DNA of 64,000 nt, taken from contig LSRX01000176.1 in the NCBI GenBank assembly GCA_001939145.1, positions 560,359 through 624,358 on the forward strand. The letters run 5' to 3'. The stretch is from Symbiodinium microadriaticum (Eukaryota > Sar > Dinophyceae > Suessiales > Symbiodiniaceae). Position 1 is the first letter of the stretch. Each line of letters begins with the position of its first letter. Positions 43,512 through 55,123 of the stretch are shown here, one piece after another. The position numbers and the translations under genes were made by a program. The notes under the pieces were generated by a model that had not been told where the DNA came from, ran no database searches, and saw only the letters and a list, made by a program, of their open reading frames with translations.

Positions 43512-43626
43512 CCCTAATATAGGGGCCTTAACAATCAGAACAAGGTTTTGGGGCCCAGTGCACTATAAGTATAATCAGGAACCCCCCAAAAAATAGTATT
43601 GGTAATTATTTAGGCCCCTACTCTAG
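43512..43626. mobile_element. Foldback element, family H, best copy
   Basis: Left CTAATATAGGGGCCTTAACA then AAGGTTTTGGGGCCC; right ACCCCCCAAAAAATAGTATT then TTATTTAGGCCCCTACTCTAG. Confidence 0.8.
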
Positions 43627-43627
43627 T

Positions 43628-43757
43628 ACCCAAAAAACATAGGATGCTTATCTTAAGGACACCCAAAATACGGCACCCCTTATTTTCTGAATCTCCCAAA
43701 ACATCCCCAAAAAACTAAACCCTAACCGTAATTTCGGAAAGTCCCAAATATCACGGC
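43628..43757. mobile_element. Family K copy 2 (inverted, composite)
   Basis: AAGGACACCCAAAATACGGC and, further on, CGTAATTTCGGAAAGTCCCA are the reverse complement of family K parts at 35.6 kb. Confidence 0.6.
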
Positions 43758-43849
43758 TGTCGGCTGCGCCTTCGGCGCAGGTCTGGGAGGCGCCGGGTCC
43801 AGGGCTTCGGCCTCATCCTGTCAGCAAGCGGGGCTGAAGAGGGAACTTA

Positions 43850-43985
43850 TGGGGTTTAGGGTTTAGAGTTTATAAGGTTTAGGGTTTAGGGGTTAGGGTT
43901 TATAAAGTTTAGGGTTTAGGGGTTAGGGTTTAGGGTTTAGAGTTTAGGGTTTAGGGTTGGGGTTTAGGGTTTAGGGTTACCCTGA
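43850..43985. repeat. Telomere-like TTTAGGG tract
   Basis: TTTAGGG with TTTATAAGG/TTTATAAAG variants repeated about every 45 bp. Confidence 0.94.
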
Positions 43986-44449
43986 AGAGGGAACTTATTT
44001 GAAGGAAGCTACAGGTGGGGAGTTTAGGGTATATAGGGCTTCTATATATAAGGCTTCTGTAAGGTATATAGACCTTCTTAATGCTCCCTACTGGCACCGC
44101 AATAGATTGCTTATGCTTATGTCGATTTTTGTCGCCTGATTATAGACCTTCTATAAGGCTTCTATAACGGTAACTACCCACCTGAAAATGTTCTAGACTT
44201 ATCGGGTTCCCCTAAACTTAAACCCTAAACTCCTTTGGGGGTCCATCGGGGTGAGGGTTAGGGTGTCGGGCTTGGGGCCTATAGGGTTCAGGGTCTAGGC
44301 TTTAGGGTTTCAGGGGTCTACAGGGTCTAGGGTTAGGGTTGTGGGTCTGGGCTACGGGTCCATTAATTTGGAAATCGCCAGTGCATAAAATCATGCACGG
44401 CACGAAAATGATAATTGGAACCCTGGTTCTTCATGTCGTGGCTTATCTC

Positions 44450-44468
44450 TGTGTGTATATCTATATCT

Positions 44469-44499
<31 letters not shown>

Positions 44500-44585
44500 T
44501 ATGAGTACATATATTTGTATATGTATATATATATATATATGTACATGTGCATGCATGTATGTATATATAAATATACATACATATA
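44450..44585. repeat. (ATCT)n, (TA)n, (TATG)n microsatellite
   Basis: Simple repeats. Open frames on both strands are shadows. Confidence 0.96.
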
Positions 44586-45535
44586 TTATGTTATTTTTTG
44601 TGTATGTAAAACCAATTGTAAATGTTTATGTAGGTTTATTCCACAGCCAGGCTTACTGGGTTTAGGGTTCAGGGCGTAAGTCAGCGCGGGGGCGGGTAAG
44701 AGAAGTACGATCCTACCTGCTCTCCTCCGAGTAGAAATTGAAATAACCCTACACAGAACTACACATGAAAACCCAAGACCCACTAAAACCGCGGTTTAGG
44801 GTTTACGGGCTTAGGGTTTAGGGCTACTAAGTCCCTGTAGAAGCCGTTAGAAGCCTTCTGGCAACCCCGTAATATAAGCCTACCTGCGCCTACCCATCAG
44901 CCAACCATCGGTTCACCAAGATCTTCCGTCTTCCCTCGCACTATAATTGTTTAGGGCTTAGGGTTATAATCCCTATCTCCTACAACAAAACGTATCTAGT
45001 AAGGGGTCATATCAAGAAGAGCTCGTCCCACTGGCATCCCTACAGAAACGGACTACAGTATGCACTCCTCAGCCCAAAATCCGATCCGTGCATAATATGG
45101 AAAGCCTGAAAAAGAGCCCCCTCATGGAATCCTTAAAGAGACCCGCAGAGGTTTTAGGGAGCTTTAGGGTTTAGGGTTTTGGGCTTTACCGTAATCCCCC
45201 TATAGGGGTGCGCCCCCGCCTCGGCACTCTCGCTTGGCGACGGCCGCAGCTGGCGCCTGCTGCGTGTTGGTATAATATAATAACATGGGGGGATTAGGGT
45301 TTCGGAATAATTGAAGGCTCATAGGGTCTAGGGTTTTTTCGGGGGGTTCAGGTTTAGGGTTTGGTATTCGGGGATGAGGGAGCCATTATGAATAGTCCTC
45401 CTTGGCGAAAAGCAAAAAACGGTGAAAGAACGTAGTCAAGAACAACAGCACACATATGGCTGGCAAGGGTCACACCCCGTCGTCCTCATGAAGATCCGGA
45501 GGATCGAAAATCCAGCAAAGGCCTTATATAGACTA

Positions 45536-45626
45536 CCCATAGGATCCAGAGTAGTTCCTTTTTGAGATTACCTGAGAGGATCCTAAAAAAAAAAACACAC
45601 AAAGGATCTACTATGGAGCCAATGGG
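45536..45626. mobile_element. Foldback element, family B copy 3
   Basis: Left CCCATAGGATCCAGAGTAGT, right GGATCTACTATGGAGCCAAT then GGG. TA both sides. Arms less exact than in other copies; the core ATTACCTGAGAGGATCC is kept. Confidence 0.85.
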
Positions 45627-46149
45627 TAGAGACCCCAACACTTAAACTTGAAATCCTAAACCTGCCTAAGCCCCCAAGGCGCGAGAAGACCCCCGAAGCC
45701 CCAAACGCGCCCAGAGTTGGTGCCTTCGGCTACCAGGACTGCGAGCGGGTGGCGATTCTGTGGGTGGCTGTGGCACCTTCGAATCTGTGCCCGTTAAGGC
45801 CAGGGCTCGGGTGTTTGGGCTCTGGGCTGAAATAGGCCTGGGCTTCATAGTAGCAGTACATACTACATGACATAGCTGATCAAAACGAACAACGACTTGA
45901 AGAACACCCGGCAGGACGGAAACCATACCTACTCCCGGATCAGCATAGAGATCCACAAAACGAGACCCAGGTCTGCAACACTTTACCCGAACCACGGCAC
46001 CGACATCCGAAGCCATCCACGGTTAAGCCACTGAACCGCTAAGCCTCATGCCTTCAAACCCCAAACATTCTAAATCTCGCAATGAGTACCCCGAAGCCTC
46101 AACTGCATGCCCAAAACCCTACCGACGTGAAGCAAACCTGGTAGTACTC

Positions 46150-46460
46150 TTACAGAAGCCCTTGAACCCCTCGTAGAGCCCTTGAAGGAACCCTTGTAGT
46201 ACCGTAAAAGAACCCCTTGTAGTGGCCTTAACGGAACCGGTGTAGCGCGCTTCAAGGAACCCTTGTAGTAGCCTTATAGTAGCCTTGTAGTACCCTTACA
46301 GGAACCCCCAAAGGAACCTTATAGTACCCTTTATCAAGTGATGGGAAGGCTTTGTAGCACCCTGGCCTTTATTTGATAAAGGGAACCCTTGTAGTACCCT
46401 TTATTGAATAAAGGGATTCCTTGTGGTACCGTTTATGAAAAATCCTTATGAAAGGAACCC
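46150..46460. repeat. Diverged tandem repeat on AAGGAACCCTTGTAGTACC
   Basis: About ten units, 20-30 bp apart, share GAACCCTTGTAGTACC or close variants. Some are separated by CTTTATTTGATAAAGG-like palindromes. Confidence 0.85.
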
Positions 46461-46979
46461 TTAAACCCTAAACCCTGAACCCTGAACCCTTAAACCACAT
46501 TTTGACATTTTGGGAGCGACTGCGCGACGGTGCCTTCTTCCGTCCAGCGGCTACAGCGGCCCCTTCGGGTCGGTTTAGGGCTCCTTCGGGTTTAGGGATT
46601 TAGGTTTTCTTTTTTATGCTCCTTTTTCCTCCTGCCAATCCAGTCAGAAGAGGGATTTAGGGCTTTAGGGCTTAGGGATTTAGGGTTTAGTGTTTCGGGT
46701 TTAGGGGTTCCTACAATGTCCTATGAATAGTAAGGGATTTTAAGGTTTTGGGGCTTCGCATTTCGGCTTGGGGTTTGGGTTATAAGGTACATAATAGTGA
46801 CGTCTGAATGATTGGTGATACTAGGCCGAATCCCTATCCAGGTACACAAGACAGATGCCCGAAGCCCATCCACAGCCCTCTTGTAACCATGATGGCCCTA
46901 TGATACCCTCTTCATAAATCTATACTCGAAGTCTCGAATCTTTGGGGAGCTTCAGGGTTTGGGGTTGACGGGGTTGGTA

Positions 46980-47073
46980 CTGTGGGCCTAAATACTAGAA
47001 CAGGGTTTCGGTGTACTTTGCACTATTCTATAACTATAATGTTAACAAGGAACCGCCAAAATAGCATTGGTAC
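46980..47073. mobile_element. Family H copy, right end truncated
   Basis: GTGGGCCTAAATACTAGAAC then AGGGTTT on the left; AAGGAACCGCCAAAATAGCA then TTGGTA on the right, where it stops at a CCCTAAA motif. Confidence 0.65.
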
Positions 47074-47305
47074 TAACCCTAAACCCTTACCCCCAAAGTA
47101 AGCTCCTACATTAGGTTTGAGGCTTCCGCGTCTACATGATCAATCAAGGGTTCCGGGCTTTCAGAGTCGACGGCTTCTCACACCCCTACTTGGATGCTCA
47201 AGGTCAGTGATAAGTAGCGTTATGGATAAGATAGCTATAGTTATAACTATACACCCTTATGATTGAAACGACTTATAACTCAAATATGCGTAGTTGTTTC
47301 TAAAA

Positions 47306-47358
47306 CTGAAACAGCTTGTCCCCAATCAATAAGATTGAAACAGCATATCCCCAATCAT
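47306..47358. repeat. Short direct duplication
   Basis: TGAAACAGC and TCCCCAATCA occur twice about 29 bp apart. Confidence 0.85.
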
Positions 47359-47794
47359 ACCTTCCCATAAACCTCCAAGCGAAACCCAGAAGCATTCAAA
47401 GGGCGAGGATTCAGGAGGGCGGAGAACTTCGGGTTTAGGGTGTAGAGTTATATAAAGAGGACGAACAGGGCTTTTTTGGGGTTTAGGGTGTAGGCTTTTC
47501 TGGCCCTCCTAGTGGTGCTTGGCTTTTGGGGAATTCGTGGTTTGCCTCTCTTCGGTCGAAGTTGTAGAACCGCAAGGGTCCCATAAGATTCGGTTTCTGG
47601 TTCGAATGCTTCGGTTAGCAGAGGCTGCTGGGTTTATAGCTTCAAGGGTTTTAGGGTCTGCGTGGGGTGTTCAAGGATACTCCGCAACAGTCGAAAGAAA
47701 ATAAGATAGCATGACATCCTTCGAGTAGCCCCTTCCTTGAACCAGAAAACGACCATCTGAAAGACCAGACAGAGGCCTGCAGAAGCATCCCCAG

Positions 47795-48000
47795 CCTAAC
47801 CCTAAGCCCGAAACTCCAAATCCCTGAACCCTAAAACCCGAAACCCCTAAACTCTAAACCCTAAACCCCCTAACCCGAACCCTTAAACCCTAAACCCCTA
47901 AACCCTAAACCCCTAAACCCTAAACCCCTAAACTCCTAAACCCTAAACCCCTAAACCCTAGACCCCTAAACCCTAAACCCCTAGACCCAGACCCAAAACA
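47795..48000. repeat. Telomere-like CCCTAAA block
   Basis: CCCTAAACCCCTAAA units, nearly continuous. Confidence 0.95.
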
Positions 48001-48089
48001 TAAAAAGGCAAAGGCCAGGCCCCCCGGCTCTGCTCCAGAGATAAGACCTCTTGCAGAAGCGCCTTCTCCTAGAGGTCCAAGATATTTCC

Positions 48090-48190
48090 GAGTACCGGGT
48101 TTAGGGTTTGGGGGGTTTTAAGTTTAGGGTTTAGGGTTTTAGGGCCTGGGGGTTTAAGTTTAGGGTTCAGGGTTGTAGGGCTTGGGGGTG
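48090..48190. repeat. Telomere-like TTTAGGG motifs
   Basis: GTTTAGGGTTTAGGG and GGGGGTTTTAAG repeated. Confidence 0.88.
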
Positions 48191-48654
48191 TTAAGGGGAT
48201 TCTTTGGGCATATTGGGGCACAAAGGTCTATATCTTTGCTGTTTGAGGGGCCTTTTTTCGTTGCTCTTCGCGCAGAGGCCCATTTGGGCGGGCTCGTTTC
48301 CGGGTTTCGCGTTTAGGTCTTGGGCTGAAGGTTCGGGCTCATGGGGCTTAGGGGTTTAAGGCTTCGGGCTAAAGGGGTTGAGGCCTATGACGATGAGTCT
48401 TTGTTGAAGAGGATTTGATTCATTTGATGACCTTTCTAAAGGGTGCTGTAGAGTGTGTCAAGGGATTTGTAAGGTTTTCGGTAGCAAGTTTGGGGTTCAG
48501 GAGGACGGTACTCCAAGGCTTGTTTATAGGCTTTCTTTACAAGACGTCCCATGATCCTTTAAGCTACCACAACCTCCACTTTTGCAGGATCTGATTGTAC
48601 ACCTTACATCATACAGAGTTCATGGGGGAGCTTGCAAACTTTTGGTAGGAACCC

Positions 48655-48925
48655 TGCACCCTAAACCCCAAAACCCTAAACCCCCAAACAGCAAATCCTA
48701 AACCCTAAAACCCCAAACGCTAAACCCCTAAACCCTAAACCCTAAACCCCTAAACCCCCAAACAGCAAATCCTAAACCCTAAAACCCCAAACGCTAAACC
48801 CCTAAACCCTAAACCCTAAACCCCTAAACCCCTAAACTCCAAACCCTGAAAAGCCTAAACCCCCTAAACCCTAAACCCTAAACCCCTAAACCCCTAAACC
48901 CTATAAACCCTAAACCCCTAAACCC
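48655..48925. repeat. Telomere-like block with 74-bp higher-order repeat
   Basis: CCCCCAAACAGCAAATCC at about 48681 and again 74 bp on, embedded in CCCTAAA units. Confidence 0.94.
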
Positions 48926-49044
48926 GGGACCTTTAAGGTAGCATTATCAACCCGGCCTCCGCGTCCAGGGCGACGAGGCGTGCGGTGTCCGTGCCCGGTG
49001 CCGGCGTTGATTGCACCAGCACCGTGTCGGCCGAAGGCCTACAC

Positions 49045-49150
49045 TAGGGGTTTAGGGTTTAGGGGTTTAGGGTTTAGGGTTTAGGGGTTTAGGGTTTAGG
49101 GTTTAGGGCTTGGGGTTTACGGTTTAGGGCTTAATTAAGGGTTTCGGGCT
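49045..49150. repeat. Telomere-like TTTAGGG block
   Basis: Alternating TTTAGGG and TTTAGGGG, in strand sense opposite to the block 120 bp upstream. Confidence 0.94.
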
Positions 49151-51225
49151 TAGGGTTTGGGGTCTAGGGGTCTTAACCATGATCGAAAAAATAAGGCTTG
49201 GGGGTCTGTAAGAGTATGGTTGATGACAAGGCGTTCCGACCTGTATATTGACATTGCAGATGGCGTAAGGTTTGGGAATTAGGCGCCTATAGGGCTCAGA
49301 GGTTTCAGGGTGAGGCGAAACGGAGTTGAGGATATTCAAGACCAGGGTTTAGGACACTGGGAGTCATAGGATTGTGGTGGTAAAGGATTTAATATGGCCC
49401 AGGGCGAACAGTTTTCTATTCATACAGGTTGAGGGCTTGGGTTGCGAACACACCAAAATAGTTAGGGGCCATTTAGGATGAGGGGAGTTCGGGATCACTT
49501 CGAGGATGAAGGGAATTCAGGAAAGCCAAGCATGGATCCGAAATCAGAAAGCTAACAAGTTCATGATTGCTGATGCGCTTAGAATAGGCTTTGTTTTGGA
49601 AGGACTTCTTGGTGCAGGCAAAATGTTGCTAGGGACCCTGAGAAACAAATGTGATCAATGATTCATGCCCCTATACCCCAAACCCTCATTCCTAAACCCT
49701 AAAACCCTATATTGCCCATGCGCACGACTTCCGGGGGACCGGAAAAGCTTTACCCTTGCGCCGAGCTGCTGCGAAAGAGAGGAAAAACCCGCAATGGGCG
49801 GAACCTCAGAGGACCAGTGAACAGGGTTTAGGGTTTTGGGTTTTAGGGGTTTAGGGTTTAGGGGTTTAGGGTTTAGACTTTCGGGAGCTGGTAGGACAAG
49901 CCCAAAAAACTCAAATCGAACTCTCCGTCTTGGGCTACTGAATTGCAATACAACATAAACAGTGGCCTAGACAAAGCGTGTGATAGCGTTAAAGGCTTCG
50001 AGTCTGATTCTAGGTTGTGCTTCAGGATTTCTGCTCCATTTTGTGAAGAACAAGCCCTGAAGCCTAATTGTTACAGATAGTCGAAAGCCTATGCTCCAGC
50101 CCGCTTACTGTCCGAAGTGTATGGTCCATCTGTCATGTAGACTCCTCCTTGTATACTGATTTCGCATGATCGGGGTGTCAAGCTTCCAAGTGAAACTGAG
50201 GAGGTCCGTTCAAATCAGATTGCCTTTACTTCACCTAAGGACGCTGGAGCGTAACGTCTATGGCGTTGTGACACAGGGGTCGGCTTACCTGTCCATTGTC
50301 CTGGCGGAAGCAATGGCTATTCAGTGGTTATTGGTTTTCAGGAACCCTAAACCCTGAACCGTGAATCCCAAAAGGGACAGAGGCTACTTACTCTACTACT
50401 AGAAGGTAATGTCACCCCTATTGTGGAAGCCTCTCCGCAAAGGAACGCTATTCAACAAAGTTAAGCGGTACTTGCTTCCTTTGAACCCCAAAAAACCCCA
50501 AACCCAAAAAGGAGCCAATATTCAAGAAACCTATATACTCTATTGTACTACAAAAAGCGCCCTCACAAAGTCTGCGGGTGCCAAGCCTCGGGAGCAGGCA
50601 TCTGAAAGGGGCTGGCAGCTGGCACCTGCTTGCAAGCAGACTCGACTTAGTCCTAAGAGGGTTTAGGGTTTAGGGTTTAAGGTTTAAAGTTTAGGGCTTA
50701 GGGTTTAAGGTTTAGGGTTAAGCCCCAAAATGATTGGGGTCCATGTGTGGGGTTTGAAAATCAGAATAGGGACTTTGGGGAGGTTAGAGAACGACAGCGC
50801 TGGGACCATGACTGACTATGCGGACCGTCTGTAAAGCCTGAACACTGAACCATGTGCCATGAATCGAATGCTCTCAAATGCTACAATCGGAACGACACGC
50901 CCTGAACTCTAATGCTACATCCTGAGCCCTCATGCTAAGCCCCCAGCCGGAACCCTAAACCATGAGCACATGCTACCCATAAGGGCTTTTTGAAACGTTT
51001 CCTCCACAGGGGCGCTTGAACGGGGGACCGTGGTTTTGCAGGGTGTCTTTGAGCTTACAGGGGTGTAGGGTGTAGGGTTTATAGGGTTTAGAGTTTAGGG
51101 AGGGGGGTGCCGCAAGGGTTTCCAGGTCTTAGAACTTCCTCTCATATGCAAAGCTCGGAGCTAAGGAAACCGAAGCACCCCAAACTGGAAAAACTATGAA
51201 CCACAAGCGCGCATGCAGGACCGTG

Positions 51226-51262
51226 TGCATGTGTGTGTGTGTGTCTATGTGCGGGTGTGTAA
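51226..51262. repeat. (GT)n microsatellite
   Basis: An imperfect GT run. Confidence 0.9.
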
Positions 51263-51512
51263 AGAAGAGTAAAAATGAGCAGCACAGTAGACAGCAGAGA
51301 AAAAAAAACCTAAAGCACCCTAAACCCTAAACCCTATACTCCTAAACCCTAAACCCAAACCCCTAAAAACCGTCAAATCAAATCCTAAACGAAACCCCTC
51401 CAAAAAAAACGAGGCTTCTGCGCGCCTGCTCGGGCCGCGCAGTGGGCTCGGGTTCCGAGAGGGCGGTCCCTGGGTTTAGGGGTTTAGGGTTTAGGGGTTT
51501 ATAGAGGTTTTG

Positions 51513-51707
51513 CCAAGAGGGTCCATATGGGTAGTTCTCTAAATTAGGGTCCCGTTTTTAGGGTCCGTTTTATAAGGGTGCCGTCCTAATTTAGAGAATT
51601 ACTCATATGTACTACTATTGTGGAATTACGTAGGTCCCTCAAAACCATTGTAAGGATAGTCTTTTGGGATCTAATGCCATAATGGGAAGGTATATGGACC
51701 CTCTGGG
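51513..51707. mobile_element. Foldback element, family E copy carrying a D insertion
   Basis: Ends CCAAGAGGGTCCATAT and TATATGGACCCTCTGGG. The interior GTACTACTATTGTGGAATTA matches family E but resumes only after the inserted D element at 51529-51604. Confidence 0.88.
51529..51604. mobile_element. Foldback element, family D, inserted in family E
   Basis: A 76-bp element. GGGTAGTTCTCTAAATTAGG at the left pairs with CCTAATTTAGAGAATTACTC at the right. ATAT flanks both ends (51525-51528, 51605-51608), as expected of a 4-bp target duplication. Confidence 0.9.
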
Positions 51708-51722
51708 ATAGTTAGGATTAGG

Positions 51723-51793
51723 GTGTCTCAATAAGGTCCCTTTTAAGAGAGCCATAAGTAGGGTCAAGAAGGGTCCCCTTTAAGGGGTCTCCC
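51723..51793. mobile_element. Foldback element, family L copy 2
   Basis: TCTCAATAAGGTCCCTTTTA then AGAGAGCCATAAGTAGGGT; it ends TTTAAGGGGTCTCCCTAG. Confidence 0.65.
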
Positions 51794-52680
51794 TAGCAGC
51801 TCCCGTGGTTTGTTAATTGTTTTGCAGGATCTGGTAAGGGGTTGAGGGTTTCGGGGTGAACCCGTAAGCATGTTCGCGGCCTAACACAAAACGGGACTTA
51901 CTCAACAACCCGTTGGGTTTATAATCGGGTTTATACTTAAACATGCTTGGAACAAGCGCCAGGAACACACGGATTATGATTGGAGCGGCTCTCCAAAAAG
52001 GGCCGGGGCTTTCTCAAGAGATCCCATGAGGCAATGTGAAACGGGGCCATATAAGGCTCCCACAGAATCCCGCTGTGCTAAGTATGGTATGATGTGTATA
52101 CCTCCCAAACGAGCTGTTTAAGTAGTGAGGCCTCTATGCTCGGGCTTAGCTGCGAGCCGCGCCTGGATAGCCCTTCACTGCCGGTGCGGATTCCCCATCC
52201 AGGTACTGTCCTGAAGTAGGCCGGAGTTACTTAAAGTGCAGCGTTTCAGGGTTTTGGGGTTTGGGGCAGTTTGCCGTGTTCAATTGAAGGCACGTGCTTA
52301 CTCACAGGGGACGGGGCATTTTTCAAAAAGCACCATGTGCGTTCAAACGCGCTTTTGGTCCTAAACACTGTAGGTGCTCTGGACGACCTAAAGGCCACAA
52401 GTGGGAGGATGCAGGGTTCACTCGAAGCTGCAAGATTGGATGCAAACTGAAGTTGTGAGTACCTCAGTTGGGTAAGCAGGGAAAGAAAACTACTCGATAA
52501 ACACATCACAACTTACAACCCTAGTTGCAGCAAGTCAGCTACTCTGATTGTTAAGACTTCCCCCTGGACCGTGCGAAGGTTCGAAGTAGTTCGAAGGATC
52601 GGGATGTCTTCTACGCAAGCTCACCACCGACATATGCAACCATCCATCTCTGCTTGGGACGAGAAAAGGGCCCTTAAGTG

Positions 52681-52869
52681 TTAGAATAGGGTCTTAGGGT
52701 ATAAAACGGTGTACGTATACCTATAATTAAGATCTCCGTCTGGGATGTAGACCTTGTTTAAACTGCTTTGGGCAATTGTACTTGGTCTTGTAAGTTGGGC
52801 GGATGGTGATATGACCCACGCTAGGGAACTTATAGCCCACTCATAACAACACGCACCGGTCAACTTCAA
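52681..52869 (-). other. Exon-like open stretch, unidentified
   Basis: A minus-strand frame of 62 codons of normal composition (SLAWVISPSAQLTRPSTIAQ, then SSLNKVYIPDGDLNYRY). No clear splice borders and no family. Confidence 0.25.
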
Positions 52870-53189
52870 GTATGACTACTATGTCCACCCTTGACCGTTG
52901 GGGAATCCGAGTGCAGAACCCTAATCCCAGTTGAATGCAGACATGCCGCCCCATGGCTGCTCGACATCCTTGGCCAAGCACAGCTCACAACTTAGGAAGT
53001 CGTCTATCCTAAGAAACGACCGCAATCAAAAATAAATCCGACATGGGTAGAGTCGAGGTAACTATATTTGCCAAAGGATCCCACTCAAGGATGGGCAGCT
53101 GCCCTAAACCCAGTGCACGGAGCTCGGCAGCGCAAGCGGATCCGGGCGGGATCTTCGGGTGGTTCCTGAGAGGTTCCGTTTAGGGCTTA

Positions 53190-53279
53190 CCCATAGGCCC
53201 CTAAGTAGTTCCTTGTTGGGATTACCTTGTAGGATTCTAAATATATACTAAAAAAACGAACTACTTAGGGGCCCATGGG
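53190..53279. mobile_element. Foldback element, family B copy 4
   Basis: Left CCCATAGGCCCCTAAGTAGT then TCC; right GAACTACTTAGGGGCCCATG then GG. TA left, TG right. Core GGGATTACCTTGTAGGATTC. Confidence 0.92.
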
Positions 53280-53942
53280 TGGGGTTTAGCTGTGGTTCCT
53301 GACACACTCAGTTTAGGGCTTAGCTTGGGCGGGGGAGGGCGGGGCTAAGTGGGGTAGTTGAGGGTGTTTGACCGTAGGGGCTCGGGGATTGATGAGGGCT
53401 TTACGGGGTTTTGTGGCAAAACTAGCTACGCAAAGGCTTTATGAAAACGTTGCCTCGGCTTTGAAGGAAAAGGGTTTCGTACGGCTTTATCAGGTTTCTG
53501 CCACGGTTTTCATAGCGGCTTAGAGGTAGAGGCTTTTGAGGCTCCGAAGACCTTCAGAGACTGCCAGTTCAGTTGCGATCCCTCGTTCATGGATAGAAGG
53601 CCGCTTCAGGTGCTTGTGCTGAGCGTGAGTGCAAGGGGTTCAAGATTACCAATAGTCTCAGGTCAACTACTCGAGTACAACGAAGACAACACCGGGGGGT
53701 GGGATTTTCTTTTCCATCCCCCAACAACACTCGCAAACCCCAAAATCCGAAAACCCTAAACTGTTACTCAAACCCCATAATGAAACCTTAAACCTTCAAC
53801 TCTATACCCGAAACCTCACAACCTTCATCCCTAGCCGGCCGGGCGGCCGCAGAAGACGCCGAACCGCCGCATCCGGCGGGTTGGGTGGCTGCCCAGGTGG
53901 GAACTCCGGAGGTGCCATGGCTTCCAGTAAGGGTAACACAAG

Positions 53943-54054
53943 ACTGGGCTCTTGTTTAGGAACTTAATTTAAGTTACCATACTAGGGATCTATAGTAAAT
54001 AATATGGCTTCTTTATTATGGTAACTTGAACTAAATCCTTAAACAAGAACCCAG
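53943..54054. mobile_element. Foldback element, family J (single copy)
   Basis: Left CTGGGCTCTTGTTTAGGAAC then TTAATTTAAGTTACCATA; right TATGGTAACTTGAACTAAAT then CCTTAAACAAGAACCCAG. Arms of about 38 bp with five or so mismatches. Confidence 0.88.
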
Positions 54055-54890
54055 AAGAGGCTCCACGCTCGCTTCAGGAAGGATCCCTTCTTCGGGATCC
54101 AGGGTTCTGGCGTTGGGGCTTAAGGGGTTTAGGGCCTATAGGACTCATGAACTGAATGGTGTTGCGGCGTCTTCGGAGAAGATGCACAAAGTGCTAAAGA
54201 AGGGTGTAGGGTTTAGGGTTTGCAAAATGTCCACTAGCCCCTCCGGCGCTTGTACGAGGCCGGGTGTTTATACTCACCCTTACGTTGAACACACCCCCAA
54301 ACCCTAAAACCCAACCAAAGCCTGAAGCCCTAAAAGCCCTAAAAGCCCCAAACCCAAATCCTCAAATCCGAAGCCCGAAACTCAAAAACCCCTAATCCTA
54401 TAACCCCTTAAATCCCCCCCATACGAGTAAACCGCTAACCACTGGGGGGTTTATGGTCCTGCTACAGCTGGTCACAGGCCAAAAGCGGGGCACGGCAAGC
54501 TCGTTGCTCGAGATTTTAGAGGGGAGGTGTCTTGGGGAGTTCGGGTGGTGTATGGGCTAAATATGGCTGACTTCAATTAGCTTTGTTTTGATGTGTATTT
54601 TACGGCTTGCGGGTGTCAGGCAACGCAAAGGTTTTCGAATTTCACTGCTTCTGGGATTTGTGGCTTCAGAGGCCTACGGCTTTAGGATTTCCAAGGTTGT
54701 GAGTTACTGTCTGGTGATTTGGGTGTGGAGGGTTCCACGATCAGAAGGTCTCAAGGTGTGAGGACGTTTCAGGGCTTGAGGTCTCGGACCACAAAGGGAG
54801 CCGAGAAGGTCCAAATCTTGTCAGGGCTGTAGGTGAGCAATCGGGGGATGGCCCCAAAGAAGCCTTGTCGCTGGACAGCTCGTTTGGAAG

Positions 54891-54998
54891 GGTCAATGTA
54901 GGGACCCTTAATGGTTAGGCTAGGGGTATATTTTCTACCATGTTTATAGTAAGGAACACCCAAAATAGTATTGGTAATTATTTAGGCCACTATATAAG
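54891..54998. mobile_element. Foldback element, family H copy
   Basis: Left GTAGGGACCCTTAATGGTTA; right GGAACACCCAAAATAGTATT then GGTAATTATTTAGGCCACTA. Confidence 0.65.
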
Positions 54999-55123
54999 GC
55001 GTTTCAATTCAAGACGGGAAGATAATTTGACTACGACGTCGGGTCGCGCGGTGCAATGATTCTCGCGGAGATAATCTACTGCTGAGTTACTGATGTCTAC
55101 TAACTATTCTTGGAGAATGATAG

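Larger units (their letters stand above)
41040..52670. other. Mosaic interval, gene-poor
   Basis: Telomere-like tracts, foldbacks, microsatellites and short unique stretches. Some short frames near 50.17 and 52.3 kb look faintly coding, but none has splice support. Confidence 0.55.
52870..55120. other. Mosaic interval, no gene called
   Basis: Foldbacks, scattered telomere-like motifs and unique pieces; no exon-like signal strong enough to report. Confidence 0.5.

Noticed and set aside
43985-44185. Long inverted repeat between CAGGTGGGGAGTTTA and TAACTACCCACCTG
   Set aside because: Only about 13 bases pair across 170 bp; the rest of the arms do not match.
49655-49948. Protein with LNPKPLNPKP repeats
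   Set aside because: This is simply CCCTAAA heptamers read in frame.
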